Of a stretch of 60,805 nt of DNA, positions 34,699-43,941 are shown in pieces. The translations under genes were made by a program, and so were the position numbers. The notes below the pieces were generated by a model, which made no database searches, was not told where the DNA came from, and saw only the letters and a list, made by a program, of their open reading frames with translations. How positions within the stretch are numbered: position 1 is the first letter of the stretch; each line of letters opens with the position of its first letter. This stretch comes from Lachnospiraceae bacterium (GTDB taxonomy: Bacteria > Bacillota > Clostridia > Lachnospirales > Lachnospiraceae), in NCBI GenBank assembly GCA_017427775.1, contig JAFRSD010000048.1, forward strand, positions 1-60,805. Reading direction: 5' to 3'.

Positions 34699-35943
34699 AT
34701 GAAACTCGACAGAATTATCAATTCCCTTTTGGAGACCGACCTTTACAAGTTTTCCATGGGACAGGCGATCTACCATCAGTTCAGCGACTATAAGACGACC
34801 TGGTCTTTCAAATGCCGGAATACGGATGTGCATTTTTCGCCCGAGATGGTTCAGGAGATCAAGGAACAGATCCTTGCTTACTGCGACCTTCGGTTTAACG
34901 AGGAGGAACTTGAGTACCTGCATAATATCCGCTGGCTGAAAGGCTCCTATGTGGATTTTTTAAGACTGTGGAAGCCCAGATTTCTTGATTTCGACATCAC
35001 GACCGATGCGGAATGCGGTCTTTCCATCGAAACGCGCGGCACATGGCTCAATACGTCCATGTATGAGATCCCGACGCTTGCCATCGTGAATGAAGTATAC
35101 TTCCGGATGCAGTATGATTATCCGAAGCTGATGAAGAGCTTCAACGAGCGGCTTGAGGCAAAGGCAAAGGCCGTTGAGGACGGCACATTTATCCTCGGCA
35201 ATTATTCCGAGTTCGGCCTTCGAAGAAGACTCTCCGCAGAAGCGCAGGAAGCTGCCGTTAAGCGTCTTGCAGAGGTGAAGGCCGCGAAGTCCCATTTTGT
35301 CGGAACTTCCAACGTATATCTTGCGAAAAAATACGGCTTGATGCCCGTCGGTACGATGGCACATGAGTGGATCATGTGCGTCGGACAAGGCACGCATCGC
35401 CATAATCCCGCATACTCCAATTATTATGCGCTTGACGCGTGGGTAAAGGAATACGGCGTATTGAACGGATCCGCTTTGACGGATGCGATCACGACCGACT
35501 GCTTCCTTCGCGACTTCGACCTTACTTATGCAACGCTTTTCAGCGGCGTGCGTCATGACAGCGGAGATCCGTTCGAGTGGGGCGACAAGATGCTTGAGCA
35601 TTACGCGAAACTCGGCATCGACGGTTCCCAGAAGACGCTTCTCTTCAGCGACAGCCTGGATTTCGCACGTGCGGACAAGCTGTTCCGCTACTTTAACGGC
35701 AAGGCAAAAGTTGCGTTCGGTATCGGTACCTATATTGCCAATGATACCGAGGTTCCGCCGCTCAATATCGTTATGAAAACAACCGCCTGCAATGGTAACG
35801 ATGTCGCCAAGATATCCGATTCCGAGGGCAAAGGCCTTTGCAAGAATCCGGAATATGTCGATTACCTGCAGCGTAGCATTAACTGGCGTATGACGCACGA
35901 AAGCAAACCGATCACGGACTGGGAAGTACCCGGTAAAGGGTGA
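34699..35943 (+). CDS. pncB: Nicotinate phosphoribosyltransferase
   Basis: 414 residues. It converts nicotinate and PRPP to nicotinate mononucleotide. It starts with the family-typical LLETDLYKFSMGQAIYHQF, and contains GTSNVYLAKKYGLMPVGTMAHEW, SGVRHDSGDPFEWGDK, LFSDSLDFARADKLFRYF and FGIGTYIANDT, covering the active-site and phosphate-binding regions. Length is typical of bacterial PncB. The RBS AGGAGGA is at 34685-34691. Last gene of the NAD salvage operon. Confidence 0.95.
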   Translation: MKLDRIINSLLETDLYKFSMGQAIYHQFSDYKTTWSFKCRNTDVHFSPEMVQEIKEQILAYCDLRFNEEELEYLHNIRWLKGSYVDFLRLWKPRFLDFDITTDAECGLSIETRGTWLNTSMYEIPTLAIVNEVYFRMQYDYPKLMKSFNERLEAKAKAVEDGTFILGNYSEFGLRRRLSAEAQEAAVKRLAEVKAAKSHFVGTSNVYLAKKYGLMPVGTMAHEWIMCVGQGTHRHNPAYSNYYALDAWVKEYGVLNGSALTDAITTDCFLRDFDLTYATLFSGVRHDSGDPFEWGDKMLEHYAKLGIDGSQKTLLFSDSLDFARADKLFRYFNGKAKVAFGIGTYIANDTEVPPLNIVMKTTACNGNDVAKISDSEGKGLCKNPEYVDYLQRSINWRMTHESKPITDWEVPGKG

Positions 35944-35996
35944 TGCGAAATGCGGTCGATGTGCGCCGGAGATATGTAAGAAATAGATGAGATTTT

Positions 35997-36039
35997 CCGC
36001 CCGAAGAATGACATATCACATTTTTCGGGCGGTATTTTT
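35997..36039 (+). terminator. Terminator after pncB
   Basis: 9-bp stem CCGCCCGAA (35997-36005) with TTCGGGCGG (36024-36032), a long loop, then TATTTTTA. Confidence 0.85.
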
Positions 36040-36103
36040 ATGTTAGAATCGAGATAACCGAATGGGTTTACATTGTATTTCGGAGAAAGGACGGGGACAG
36101 CAT

Positions 36104-36234
36104 ATGAAGAATGAAAAAGATACTTACCGGCTTTTGAACGGCGTGGAGATTCCTTGCATCGGATTCGGAACCTGGCAGACGCCGGACGGCGATGTGGCGG
36201 ACTGTCCGGCGACCCGGATAAGATGCCGTTCTGA
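36104..36234 (+). pseudogene. Aldo-keto reductase remnant with internal deletion
   Basis: The ATG at 36104 starts LLNGVEIPCIGFGTWQTPDGDVA, the clear N-terminus of an aldo-keto reductase. It then breaks off after about 30 residues. In another frame the next bases (36199-36234) read GLSGDPDKMPF followed by TGA, which resembles an AKR C-terminus (DPDxxxF). The whole middle of the gene, with the catalytic Tyr, Lys and His, is missing, and the two remnants are joined out of frame. An RBS GAGAAAGGACGG precedes the ATG. The C-terminal match is short and less certain than the N-terminal one. Confidence 0.75.
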
Positions 36235-36295
36235 TAGTTACGAGAACCGGAGACAATCCGGTTTGCGGCTATAAATATATGAGGAGGACTTTGAG

Positions 36296-36724
36296 ATGGT
36301 TAAAGGAATTGCCCATGCGGCATTTAACGTAAAAGATATGGATACGACCGTTGCGTTCTATGAGAATACGCTCGGTTTTAAGAAGGCTTTCGATATTCCG
36401 AGACCGGAGAACGGAGAGCCCTGGATCGTCTATTTGTACGGCGGCGGTGGACAGTTTATCGAACTGTTCTACGGCGCGACCAAGGACAACCCGTATAAGG
36501 ATGAAAATATCGGATTCTTCCACATCTGCATAGCGGTGGACGATATCCATGAAATCTGGGACCGGATCGTAAAGACCGGCGCGCCGCAGGATGATGCGCC
36601 GAAGCAGGGCGCCGATTTCAACTGGCAGTGCTGGACGCACGACCCCGACGGCATCAAGATCGAACTGATGCAGCTTGACGAGAAGAGCCCGCAGATGCAG
36701 TTTATCAAAGCGCATGGAGAATAA
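36296..36724 (+). CDS. VOC family protein (glyoxalase/dioxygenase superfamily)
   Basis: 142 residues. It starts with KGIAHAAFNVKDMDTTVAFYENTLGF, the classic vicinal oxygen chelate pattern, and has the second beta-alpha-beta-beta-beta unit with HICIAVDDIHEIWDRI. Metal-ligand candidates are H7, E57 (FIELFYG), H76 and E121 (KIELMQL). Lactoylglutathione lyase-like or epimerase activity is possible; the substrate is not readable. The RBS GAGGAGG lies at 36281-36287. Confidence 0.85.
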   Translation: MVKGIAHAAFNVKDMDTTVAFYENTLGFKKAFDIPRPENGEPWIVYLYGGGGQFIELFYGATKDNPYKDENIGFFHICIAVDDIHEIWDRIVKTGAPQDDAPKQGADFNWQCWTHDPDGIKIELMQLDEKSPQMQFIKAHGE

Positions 36725-36768
36725 ATGATTTCCGAATCCGGCGTACCGGAATAATAACAGTCAATAAC

Positions 36769-36843
36769 AAAGCGGCTTGCCCGCGTATAGGCACGAAACG
36801 GGAACGAAATCCCTCTCGTGCCTGCACGTGGCTCGGCCGCTTT
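36769..36843. terminator. Bidirectional terminator between the VOC gene and icd
   Basis: AAAGCGGC (36769-36776) pairs with GCCGCTTT (36836-36843), and inside it AGGCACGA (36789-36796) pairs with TCGTGCCT (36816-36823). It lies between convergent genes and can serve both, although the T-runs are short. Confidence 0.7.
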
Positions 36844-36873
36844 CTAAGTTTATCCGATACGCCGGATAATAAA

Positions 36874-38082
36874 TTACATGTTCTCGAGTCTCTCCCGAAT
36901 CGCCTTGATGAAATCAAGCGAGTTCACCGGCGTACTCTTGTAGCCTTCGCTTACAAGGCCGGAGAGGTCCTTTGTCATGATGCCGTCGTCGAGCGTCTTG
37001 ATCACGGCTGCTTCGAGCTTGTCGGCAAATGCCACAAGGTCGTCAAGGCCGTCCTTCTCGCCACGCTTACGAAGAGCACCGGACCATGCGAAGATCGTTG
37101 CAACCGGGTTCGTGGAGGTTTCCTCACCCTTCAGGTAGCGGTAGTAGTGACGGGTTACGGTGCCGTGTGCGGCCTCGTACTCGTAGTTTCCGTCGGGGCT
37201 TACGAGAACGCTGGTCATCATGGCAAGAGAACCGAATGCGGTCGAAACCATGTCGCTCATAACGTCGCCGTCGTAGTTCTTGCAGGCCCAGATAAAACCG
37301 CCCTTAGAACGGATCACGCGGGCAACGGCGTCATCGATCAAAGTGTAGAAGTAGGTGATGCCTGCAGCCTCGAAACGATCCTTATACTCGTTATCGTAAA
37401 TCTCCTGGAAGATATCCTTGAAGCGGTGATCATACTTCTTGCTGATCGTGTCCTTCGTGGAGAACCAGAGATCCTGCTTTACGGAGAGAGCATACTCAAA
37501 GCAGCTTTTCGCAAAGGAATCAATGGAAGTGTCCTTGTTGTACATACCCTGCAGAACGCCGGGGCACTCGAAATCGTAAACGGTCTCGCGAAGCTCGGTT
37601 CCGTCCTCGCCGGTGAAGAGAAGCTCAGCCTTACCGGGGCAGGGAATACGGAACTCGGTATTCTTATATACGTCACCGTAAGCGTGACGGGCGATCGTGA
37701 TCGGCTTCTCCCAGGTGCGAACGTTGGGTTTGATGGAATCTATCATGATCGGGGCACGGAATACGGTACCGTCGAGAATGGAACGGATCGTGCCGTTCGG
37801 GCTCTTCCACATCTCACTGAGGTTATATTCGGTAACACGCTGTGCGTTCGGGGTGATCGTAGCACATTTGACGGCAACGCCGTACTTCTTGGCAGCGTAG
37901 CTTGCGTCAAGCGTAACCTGGTCCTTCGTGCGCTCACGCTCCGGAAGGCCGAGGTCGTAATATTCCGCCTTGAGGTCTACGAAAGGAAGGATCAGTTCGT
38001 CTTTAATCATCTTCCAAAGGATGCGGGTCATTTCGTCGCCGTCCATCTCCACGAGGGGAGTGGTCATCTGAATCTTAGCCAT
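36874..38082 (-). CDS. icd: Isocitrate dehydrogenase (NADP-dependent, homodimeric type)
   Basis: 402 residues. Oxidative decarboxylation of isocitrate to 2-oxoglutarate. The sequence [56 protein letters not shown] and [30 protein letters not shown] is that of the 400-residue homodimeric subfamily also found in eukaryotes. RBS AAAGGAG precedes the ATG at 38082. It follows the aconitase gene by 61 bases on the same strand, so the pair runs from the promoter at 40430-40458. No citrate synthase gene is in the window. Confidence 0.96.
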   Translation of the reverse strand: MAKIQMTTPLVEMDGDEMTRILWKMIKDELILPFVDLKAEYYDLGLPERERTKDQVTLDASYAAKKYGVAVKCATITPNAQRVTEYNLSEMWKSPNGTIRSILDGTVFRAPIMIDSIKPNVRTWEKPITIARHAYGDVYKNTEFRIPCPGKAELLFTGEDGTELRETVYDFECPGVLQGMYNKDTSIDSFAKSCFEYALSVKQDLWFSTKDTISKKYDHRFKDIFQEIYDNEYKDRFEAAGITYFYTLIDDAVARVIRSKGGFIWACKNYDGDVMSDMVSTAFGSLAMMTSVLVSPDGNYEYEAAHGTVTRHYYRYLKGEETSTNPVATIFAWSGALRKRGEKDGLDDLVAFADKLEAAVIKTLDDGIMTKDLSGLVSEGYKSTPVNSLDFIKAIRERLENM

Positions 38083-38143
38083 AGGTGAACTCCTTTATTC
38101 TTCGTCAAGCCGCCCGGATTCCGGACGGCTGACGTGATTTCTC

Positions 38144-40384
38144 TTACTTATTCTGTTCTGCGTAGTAGTTGATCAGGCAGCCGTCGAGGATGATCGTCTT
38201 CTCATCGGGGGTAAGGCCCTTGATGTTAAGCGTGATGTCGTCGATCGAACCGTCTTTCTTAAGTACTTTTGCGGCAAATGTCTCGTTTCCGTTCTTGATT
38301 CCCTCGCGAACATTCGGAATGAATACGTAGTCGCCTTCCTCGTAAGGGAAGTCAGCGCCTTCGGGAAGCGTGAACGGAAGGATACCCCAGTTGATGCAGT
38401 TGCTGCGGTAACGCTTGGTAGCGTACTCATAACAAATGTTTGCGTAGCCGCCGAGCACCTTCTGGCAGGATGCAGCCTGTTCACGGGCGGAACCGTCGCC
38501 GGGCTTGTTGGCAAATACGCACGAGCCGTACTGCGTCGTCTTAAGCAGTGCAGAAGCATCGCCGAAGCGGGAGAGTACGTTTACTAGCTCTTCGGGAGCG
38601 CCGCCGTCGCGTCTTTCGAGGTCAAGCTTATGAATCGCCTTGCTGCGTCCCACATACTCGGGAACGCGGCGGGAAAGGGCAAATTCGGAAAGACGGAGCG
38701 GATTCGAACGATAAGAACTCGTTTCACCGGAAGGAATCAGCTCATCGGTCGTCGTAACCGGATCGCGGATCACGGCCGCAAGCTTTACAAGCATATTATC
38801 GGTGAGGGCTTCCATCTTGGGCCAGTCGGTGATGTTCGGTCCGAGAATGAGCTCCGCGTTCGGATCGGCTTTGCCGAAACCGTAGTAGAGACGGTTTCTG
38901 TATACGGTCTTATCAAAATGGTACTCGTGAGCGGGTACTTCGTAATCGATATCGGTTGCAGCGGTAATGATGCCGCCGTTCGCAGCGGTTGCGGCAATGC
39001 TTCTTGCATCCATCAATGCTACGCCGCAGAGCTGTCCGTCGCCGGGCTTGCTGCCTTCACGGTTCGGGAAGTTACGGGTTGTATGACGAAGCGAGAGACC
39101 GTCGTTCGCGGGAACATCGCCTGCGCCGAAGCAGGGGCCGCAGAAGCTGGGCTTAATTACGGCGCCGGCCTTTAAGAGTTCGCTCGTTGCGCCGACTTTG
39201 GTGAGTTCCAGGCTTACCGGAACGCTGGTCGGATATACGTTCAGCGAGAAATAGCCGTTGCCGCAGCTCTTGCCCTTCAGGATTGCCGCAGCCTCGTCGA
39301 TGTTATCGAACAGACCGCCTGCGCAGCCCGCGATAACACCCTGGTCCGCGTAAACTTTGCCGTCCTTAACCTTATCGGTCAGATGATAGGAAACGCCCTT
39401 GAACTTCGCAGCGGCTTCCTTCTCAACGGAAGCAAGAATCTCTTTCGCATTGGCCGTAAACTCATGAATCGTGTAAGCATTGCTCGGATGGAACGGAAGC
39501 GCGATCATGGACTCGGCCTTCGAAAGGTCGATCGTGATCAGGCGGTCATAGTAAGCACCGTTTTCGGGAGCAAGCTTCTTGTAGCACTCGCCGCGCTCGT
39601 GCGTCTTGTAGAAGCCTTCCGTGATCTCATCGGTTTCCCAGATAGAGCTGAGACAGGTTGTCTCGGTCGTCATAACGTCGATGCCGTTACGGAAATCAAT
39701 CGGAAGATTCTTGATGCCGGGGCCGGCAAATTCGAGCACGCGGTTCTTTACGAAGCCGTTCGCGAACGTTGCCTTCACGAGTGCGAGAGCAATGTCGTGA
39801 GGACCGATGCCGCGCTTCGGCTTACCGGTTACATATACGAGAACGACCTCGGGCATATCGAGATCCCAGGTGTTCTTAAGAAGCTGTTTTACAAGCTCAG
39901 GACCGCCTTCGCCGACACCCATCGTGCCGAGGGCACCGTAACGGGTATGGGAATCGGAGCCGAGGATCATATTGCCGCATGCCGCAAGCTCTTCCCGTGC
40001 ATAAGAGTGAATAACGCTCTGGTTCGCGGGAACATAGATACCGCCGAATTTCTTCGCTGCGGAAAGGCCGAATACATGGTCATCCTCGTTGATCGTTCCG
40101 CCGACTGCGCAAAGAGAGTTGTGGCAGTTGGTCATCGCGTAAGGAAGCGGGAACTCGGTAAGTCCGCTGGCACGCGCGGTCTGGATGATGCCGACATAGG
40201 TGATGTCATGGCTTACCATGGCATCAAAACGAATCTTTAACTTCGCGGGATTGCCGGAAGTATTATGCTTTTGTAAAATGGAATAGGCGATCGTTTTCTT
40301 ACGACCTTCCTCGCGGTCGAGGGAACAGTCGGAAACCGGAACGCCGTTTTTCAGGAACACGCCGTTGTCGCGTACTGTAATCAT
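38144..40384 (-). CDS. Aconitase-family hydratase (aconitate hydratase, YbhJ-like)
   Basis: 746 residues from the ATG preceded by AAGGAGG; the 12 extra codons upstream lack an RBS. The [4Fe-4S] cysteines are in AGCAGG (about 352) and FCGPCFG (about 414 and 417). Other family segments are GSDSHTRYGALGTMGVGEGG, FHPSNAYTIHEF and GDGSAREQAA in the C-terminal swivel domain. It lies directly upstream of icd, which supports a citrate-to-isocitrate role. It seems closer to the YbhJ-like hydratase subgroup than to classical AcnA/AcnB, so the exact substrate is not certain. Confidence 0.88.
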   Translation of the reverse strand: MITVRDNGVFLKNGVPVSDCSLDREEGRKKTIAYSILQKHNTSGNPAKLKIRFDAMVSHDITYVGIIQTARASGLTEFPLPYAMTNCHNSLCAVGGTINEDDHVFGLSAAKKFGGIYVPANQSVIHSYAREELAACGNMILGSDSHTRYGALGTMGVGEGGPELVKQLLKNTWDLDMPEVVLVYVTGKPKRGIGPHDIALALVKATFANGFVKNRVLEFAGPGIKNLPIDFRNGIDVMTTETTCLSSIWETDEITEGFYKTHERGECYKKLAPENGAYYDRLITIDLSKAESMIALPFHPSNAYTIHEFTANAKEILASVEKEAAAKFKGVSYHLTDKVKDGKVYADQGVIAGCAGGLFDNIDEAAAILKGKSCGNGYFSLNVYPTSVPVSLELTKVGATSELLKAGAVIKPSFCGPCFGAGDVPANDGLSLRHTTRNFPNREGSKPGDGQLCGVALMDARSIAATAANGGIITAATDIDYEVPAHEYHFDKTVYRNRLYYGFGKADPNAELILGPNITDWPKMEALTDNMLVKLAAVIRDPVTTTDELIPSGETSSYRSNPLRLSEFALSRRVPEYVGRSKAIHKLDLERRDGGAPEELVNVLSRFGDASALLKTTQYGSCVFANKPGDGSAREQAASCQKVLGGYANICYEYATKRYRSNCINWGILPFTLPEGADFPYEEGDYVFIPNVREGIKNGNETFAAKVLKKDGSIDDITLNIKGLTPDEKTIILDGCLINYYAEQNK

Positions 40385-40429
40385 GGGGAGTCCTCCTTGT
40401 GAAATGGCTTCTGTTTGCATACAGAGTTT

Positions 40430-40458
40430 ATTATAGAAAATACCGCCGTTTCTGTCAA
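40430..40458 (-). promoter_or_regulatory. Consensus promoter of the aconitase-icd operon
   Basis: On the minus strand: TTGACA (40458-40453), exactly 17 bases, TATAAT (40435-40430). A perfect consensus match suggests strong expression unless repressed. An ATTTTC-GAC-GGAAAAT element lies about 30 bases upstream of the -35 box. Confidence 0.9.
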
Positions 40459-40483
40459 CTGAAAAGCACCCCGGCGGGTGGGG

Positions 40484-40500
40484 ATTTTCGACGGAAAATG
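40484..40500. promoter_or_regulatory. Palindromic element ATTTTC-GAC-GGAAAAT between divergent promoters
   Basis: Between the aconitase promoter (minus) and the promoter at 40554 (plus). It carries the CATTTTCCG arm on the minus strand (40500-40492) and resembles the CodY-type AATTTTCWGAAAATT box only loosely. Candidate regulator site; the remainder of this 300-base gap shows only the two promoters and a small inverted repeat AAAATAC/GTATTTT near 40595-40619. Confidence 0.45.
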
Positions 40501-40553
40501 TGACTTCATTTTTGGTTAAAATGCACAGTTTTTCATTTTTCGATAAAAACCAA

Positions 40554-40582
40554 ATGACAAAGCACGGAAAGTATGATATAGT
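40554..40582 (+). promoter_or_regulatory. Promoter of the 40693 gene
   Basis: ATGACA at 40554-40559, 17-base spacer, TATAGT at 40577-40582. Confidence 0.65.
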
Positions 40583-40692
40583 CTATTTATCGGCAAAATA
40601 CTACAAAATATGGTATTTTCCGCCGCCGGTCCGAAATGGGCGGACAGGGGCTTGCCGAAGAGGAGACAGTATATGATTCGGGAGGGTTTGCC

Positions 40693-41490
40693 ATGAGCGT
40701 GAACTCGGTTGTAAAGCATTGTGTAATGCCTAAGGATATGTACCTTGCCAAGATGTGGAAGAGTGAGAATGTGGTGATCGGTACCTCTACCTACCAGATT
40801 GTTGTTTCACCTGCTTCGAAGAAGAACGGAGCCGTTCAGTTTCATGTTGCCGCTCTGAAGGACGGCGAAGTGGTAACTTTTAAGGATCTTAATTCGAATC
40901 TTTACGATATCACGATCCGGAAGTATATCGATGAGCTGACGGAACGGCTGTCTAACGTTATGGAGTCGCAGGTCCGCTGGATCCACACCGGAAACCATGA
41001 TATTTATATTTCCTATGGCGGAATCGAGCAGTGGACGGAGGAGGATTCCCCCGCTGATACCGGTATCCGCTTAATCCTTATGGTTAAGAATGTTGAGAAT
41101 ATGGATGCCCAGGAGGAGACGACGCTTCGTAAGATCCTGAAGGGTGATCTTGTTGAATGGATGGAGACCGTTATCATGGATAAGCCGGCCATTCAGAAGA
41201 CGAAGGAGGACTATGCGAACGACCTCGTCAGAGTTGCCGACATCTCGATGATCCCGCATGAGAAGAGCAGCTTTGATTCGGTTCCGATCATGACCGTGCT
41301 GGCACTTCTTTTCTCCACACTCGGCGTGTTCTTCTCGCAGTACCTGGTATTCCAGGTTATCGGTATGGTTGTTGCGGCTTATACCGCTTACCGCGCTTAT
41401 CAGAAGGGCGCACGCGAGATTGCCATCATCAACGGCATATGCTGCCTCATTTCCATCTATTTCGTTTACTACGGATATGTGAATGCATAA
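40693..41490 (+). CDS. Membrane protein of unknown function
   Basis: 265 residues from the ATG after GGGAGGGTTTGCC; the frame is open earlier but without an RBS. Residues 1-190 are soluble and mixed alpha/beta, starting MSVNSVVKHCVMPKDMY, with a predicted helical acidic segment around 140-170. The last about 70 residues form two or three hydrophobic helices (VLALLFSTLGVFFSQYLVFQ and following; ISIYFVYYGYVNA at the end). No motif I recognise. It is followed 9 bases later by the WYL-HAD gene, so the two are probably co-expressed. Confidence 0.75.
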   Translation: MSVNSVVKHCVMPKDMYLAKMWKSENVVIGTSTYQIVVSPASKKNGAVQFHVAALKDGEVVTFKDLNSNLYDITIRKYIDELTERLSNVMESQVRWIHTGNHDIYISYGGIEQWTEEDSPADTGIRLILMVKNVENMDAQEETTLRKILKGDLVEWMETVIMDKPAIQKTKEDYANDLVRVADISMIPHEKSSFDSVPIMTVLALLFSTLGVFFSQYLVFQVIGMVVAAYTAYRAYQKGAREIAIINGICCLISIYFVYYGYVNA

Positions 41491-41499
41491 CGGCGGAGT

Positions 41500-43134
41500 A
41501 TGGCTAAGTCTATCTATCAGAAACTGAAAATATTATACCTGTTAAAGATTCTCTGGGAGGAAACCGACGACAGTCACAGCCTGTCGATGGAGGAGATCAT
41601 CCGGAAACTCGGGGCGTTCGGGATTGAAGCCGAACGGAAGAGCATCTATGATGATCTCGCCATGTTAGAAGAGTTCGGATACGACATCTGCAAGGAGCGG
41701 GACGGACGCACCACCGGTTATTCCCTCAGTAATCGCGACTTTTCGGTCGGGGAGCTGAAACTGCTTGTAGATGCGGTACAGTCTTCCCGATTTTTAACGA
41801 AGAAAAGGTCCGAAGAACTGTCCGGAAAGCTCGAGAAACTACTGAGCCGTCACGAAGCGTCGCTTTTAAAACGGCAGGTGCAGGTCGCAGGACGCGTGAA
41901 GATGATGAACGAGAACATTTTCATCAATATCGACGTCATCTATTCGGCAATCGCGTCGGATCGTGCGATTTCTTTTGAATATCTCGAGTGGGATATGAAC
42001 CGCAGGCTCGTCTTACGAAAGGACGGAAAGAAGGAGCGGATCAGCCCCTGGGCGCTCGTCTGGGACAATGAGTTTTATTATCTGGTCGCATTTGACCCTG
42101 AGCGGAACGGTTTACGGCATTACCGCGTCGATAAGATGCGGAGCATCTGTGTCCTTGAGGAATCCAGGGAAGGCCGCCCGGTATTCGAGGAATCCGAAGC
42201 GGAAACCTATGTGGAGCAGCGTTTTTCGATGTTTGCAGGCGAGAAAAGCGTTGTTGTCGCGGAATGCGGACATAAAAATCTCGGTCCGTTTATTGACCGG
42301 TTCGGCGAGGACATTTCAATCCGGCGTACCGGAGAGCGTTACCGCCTGCGGTTTCATGTTGCGGTGACCGACGTATTTTTCGGCTGGATCGCCGGACTCG
42401 GCGAGGACGTTAAGCTGATCGAGCCGAGAGAAGTGAGGGAAGACATGGCGATGTTTGCTGCCGGTTTACTAAAGAGACATGCGAAGAAAAATGTGCGCGC
42501 GGTCGTATTTGACCTCGGAAACGTTCTTGTCGATTTCCGTTATGACGCGTATATGAAAGAAATCGGATTTGATGAGGAGACAGCGCAGTTCTTCCGGGCA
42601 AATATCATTCTTTCGAAGCTCTGGCAACAGATGGACCGTGGCGTGATCACGATGGGCGAGGCCTGTGAAAGAATGGTTTCCGACTATCCGGATTACGCGG
42701 GTTCAATCCGTCTGTTCTTTGAGAAGATCGAGGGAATCATCAAGCCGTTTGAGGACTCGGAGGGACTTGTAAAAGAGCTGCGGAATGCAGGCTATGAGGT
42801 TTACATTCTGTCGAATTATCCCGATGAGCTTTATGAGATGCATCGGGATTCGTTCGCTTTTTTGAAGGATGTGAACGGCGCGGTGATCTCGGCATACGAA
42901 AAGACCGCTAAACCCGACGAGGAGATGTATCGGATCCTCCTCACGAGATACGGTCTTAATGCTTGGGAATGTGTATTTTTGGATGACCGGAACGACAATA
43001 TCGAAGCGGCGGAAAGCTTAGGCATCCGCGGAATTATCGTAAATCATCGTGAAGAAGCCTTCCGGTCGCTTTTCCGGTATCTTGCTGTTTGCGGGAAGTA
43101 CGGTGAACCCGCAGGCTTTGGCGAGGGCAACTGA
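41500..43134 (+). CDS. WYL-domain transcriptional regulator fused to HAD-family hydrolase
   Basis: 544 residues. Residues about 1-75 are a DeoR/HTH_11-like winged helix (LKILYLLKILWEETDDSHSL, SIYDDLAMLEEFGY). A WYL domain (ISFEYLEWD, SPWALVWDNEFYYLVAFD, HYRVDKM) and a WCX-like C-terminal part run to about 330. From about 333 a complete HAD hydrolase follows: VVFDLGNVLVDF (motif I), YILSNYPDE (motif II), KPDEEMY (motif III Lys) and FLDDRNDNIEAAESLG (motif IV), ending VNHREEAF. Each half alone matches the length of an independent protein. The regulator may sense a phosphorylated ligand. Its 3' end overlaps the converging GNAT gene by 117 bases. Confidence 0.88.
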   Translation: MAKSIYQKLKILYLLKILWEETDDSHSLSMEEIIRKLGAFGIEAERKSIYDDLAMLEEFGYDICKERDGRTTGYSLSNRDFSVGELKLLVDAVQSSRFLTKKRSEELSGKLEKLLSRHEASLLKRQVQVAGRVKMMNENIFINIDVIYSAIASDRAISFEYLEWDMNRRLVLRKDGKKERISPWALVWDNEFYYLVAFDPERNGLRHYRVDKMRSICVLEESREGRPVFEESEAETYVEQRFSMFAGEKSVVVAECGHKNLGPFIDRFGEDISIRRTGERYRLRFHVAVTDVFFGWIAGLGEDVKLIEPREVREDMAMFAAGLLKRHAKKNVRAVVFDLGNVLVDFRYDAYMKEIGFDEETAQFFRANIILSKLWQQMDRGVITMGEACERMVSDYPDYAGSIRLFFEKIEGIIKPFEDSEGLVKELRNAGYEVYILSNYPDELYEMHRDSFAFLKDVNGAVISAYEKTAKPDEEMYRILLTRYGLNAWECVFLDDRNDNIEAAESLGIRGIIVNHREEAFRSLFRYLAVCGKYGEPAGFGEGN

Positions 43135-43848
43135 GGCCGTGTTGGAGCGGTGGATGACCGCAAGAAGCGGAACATCGCCGATCCGCGGAAGCATTCTTGC
43201 AAGGAAGGCCTTTACGGCTGCCGTGCCGGTTCCTTTGCCGCGCTGTTCGGGAAGAATATAGTAGGAGAGATTGAGCGCCCGGTCCGTCAGTTCGGACGGT
43301 TCAACGGCGATGCGTCCCAGGACCTCGTCCGAATCCTTTGCGGTAAATGCAACGAGTGACAGGTTCGCGTTCAGACGCTGTGAAAGAATCTCATGACGGT
43401 AATCCGCATGGAGGTCCTCTTCACTAAGATTCTTAAGCCGTTCCGGGAGAAGATGAGGTTCTTTCTTCATGACTTCATAAAGGTGCGCAAAGTCCTGATA
43501 GCCCGGAATATAATAATCGAAATCACCCGAGAAGAAGGCAAGATGCCTCTGCTCCGTCAGATAATCGGCAATCTCCTCGAGATCTTCCGCATAGACGTCC
43601 GCAAGGTCGGAGATGCATTCCTCCGTGCCGGGACGGATCCCGTCATGCTCGTAACCGATCGTAAGTCCGCCGTCTGCTTTCCAGCGGTATAGCAGTTCCG
43701 TATCGTCTGAAATCAGGATCTCATCTTTCTGAGGCTTCTTCGAAGCGTCATAAGGATACATTAAAATCTCGCCGTCCGCAGCGTTTTCGAGAAACATTTC
43801 AATATCTTCGTTTTGCGGATCGATAAATGAATAATAAAAATGCAGCAT
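43018..43848 (-). CDS. GNAT family N-acetyltransferase
   Basis: 276 residues from the ATG after AGGAGGTTTTAGC on the minus strand. The first about 140 residues form an unassigned acidic N-terminal domain (MLHFYYSFIDPQNEDIEMF). The last about 125 form the acetyltransferase: VAFTAKDSDEVLGRIAVEP, LSYYILPEQRGKGTGTAAVKAFL (acetyl-CoA motif A, Q-x-x-G-x-G/A pattern) and NTASVALAKACGFTVL. The acceptor is unknown. It converges on the WYL-HAD gene, and its last 39 codons are antisense to that gene's end. Confidence 0.82.
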   Translation of the reverse strand: MLHFYYSFIDPQNEDIEMFLENAADGEILMYPYDASKKPQKDEILISDDTELLYRWKADGGLTIGYEHDGIRPGTEECISDLADVYAEDLEEIADYLTEQRHLAFFSGDFDYYIPGYQDFAHLYEVMKKEPHLLPERLKNLSEEDLHADYRHEILSQRLNANLSLVAFTAKDSDEVLGRIAVEPSELTDRALNLSYYILPEQRGKGTGTAAVKAFLARMLPRIGDVPLLAVIHRSNTASVALAKACGFTVLPANSKIPEKRPEGFFTMIYDNSADA

Positions 43849-43941
43849 GCTAAAACCTCCTGAGGGGACCGTTACCGCACAATAGCGTAGCACATTTTCC
43901 GTGATCGGACAAGGAGCAACGGCTGCTAAGGAAGGATTTAT

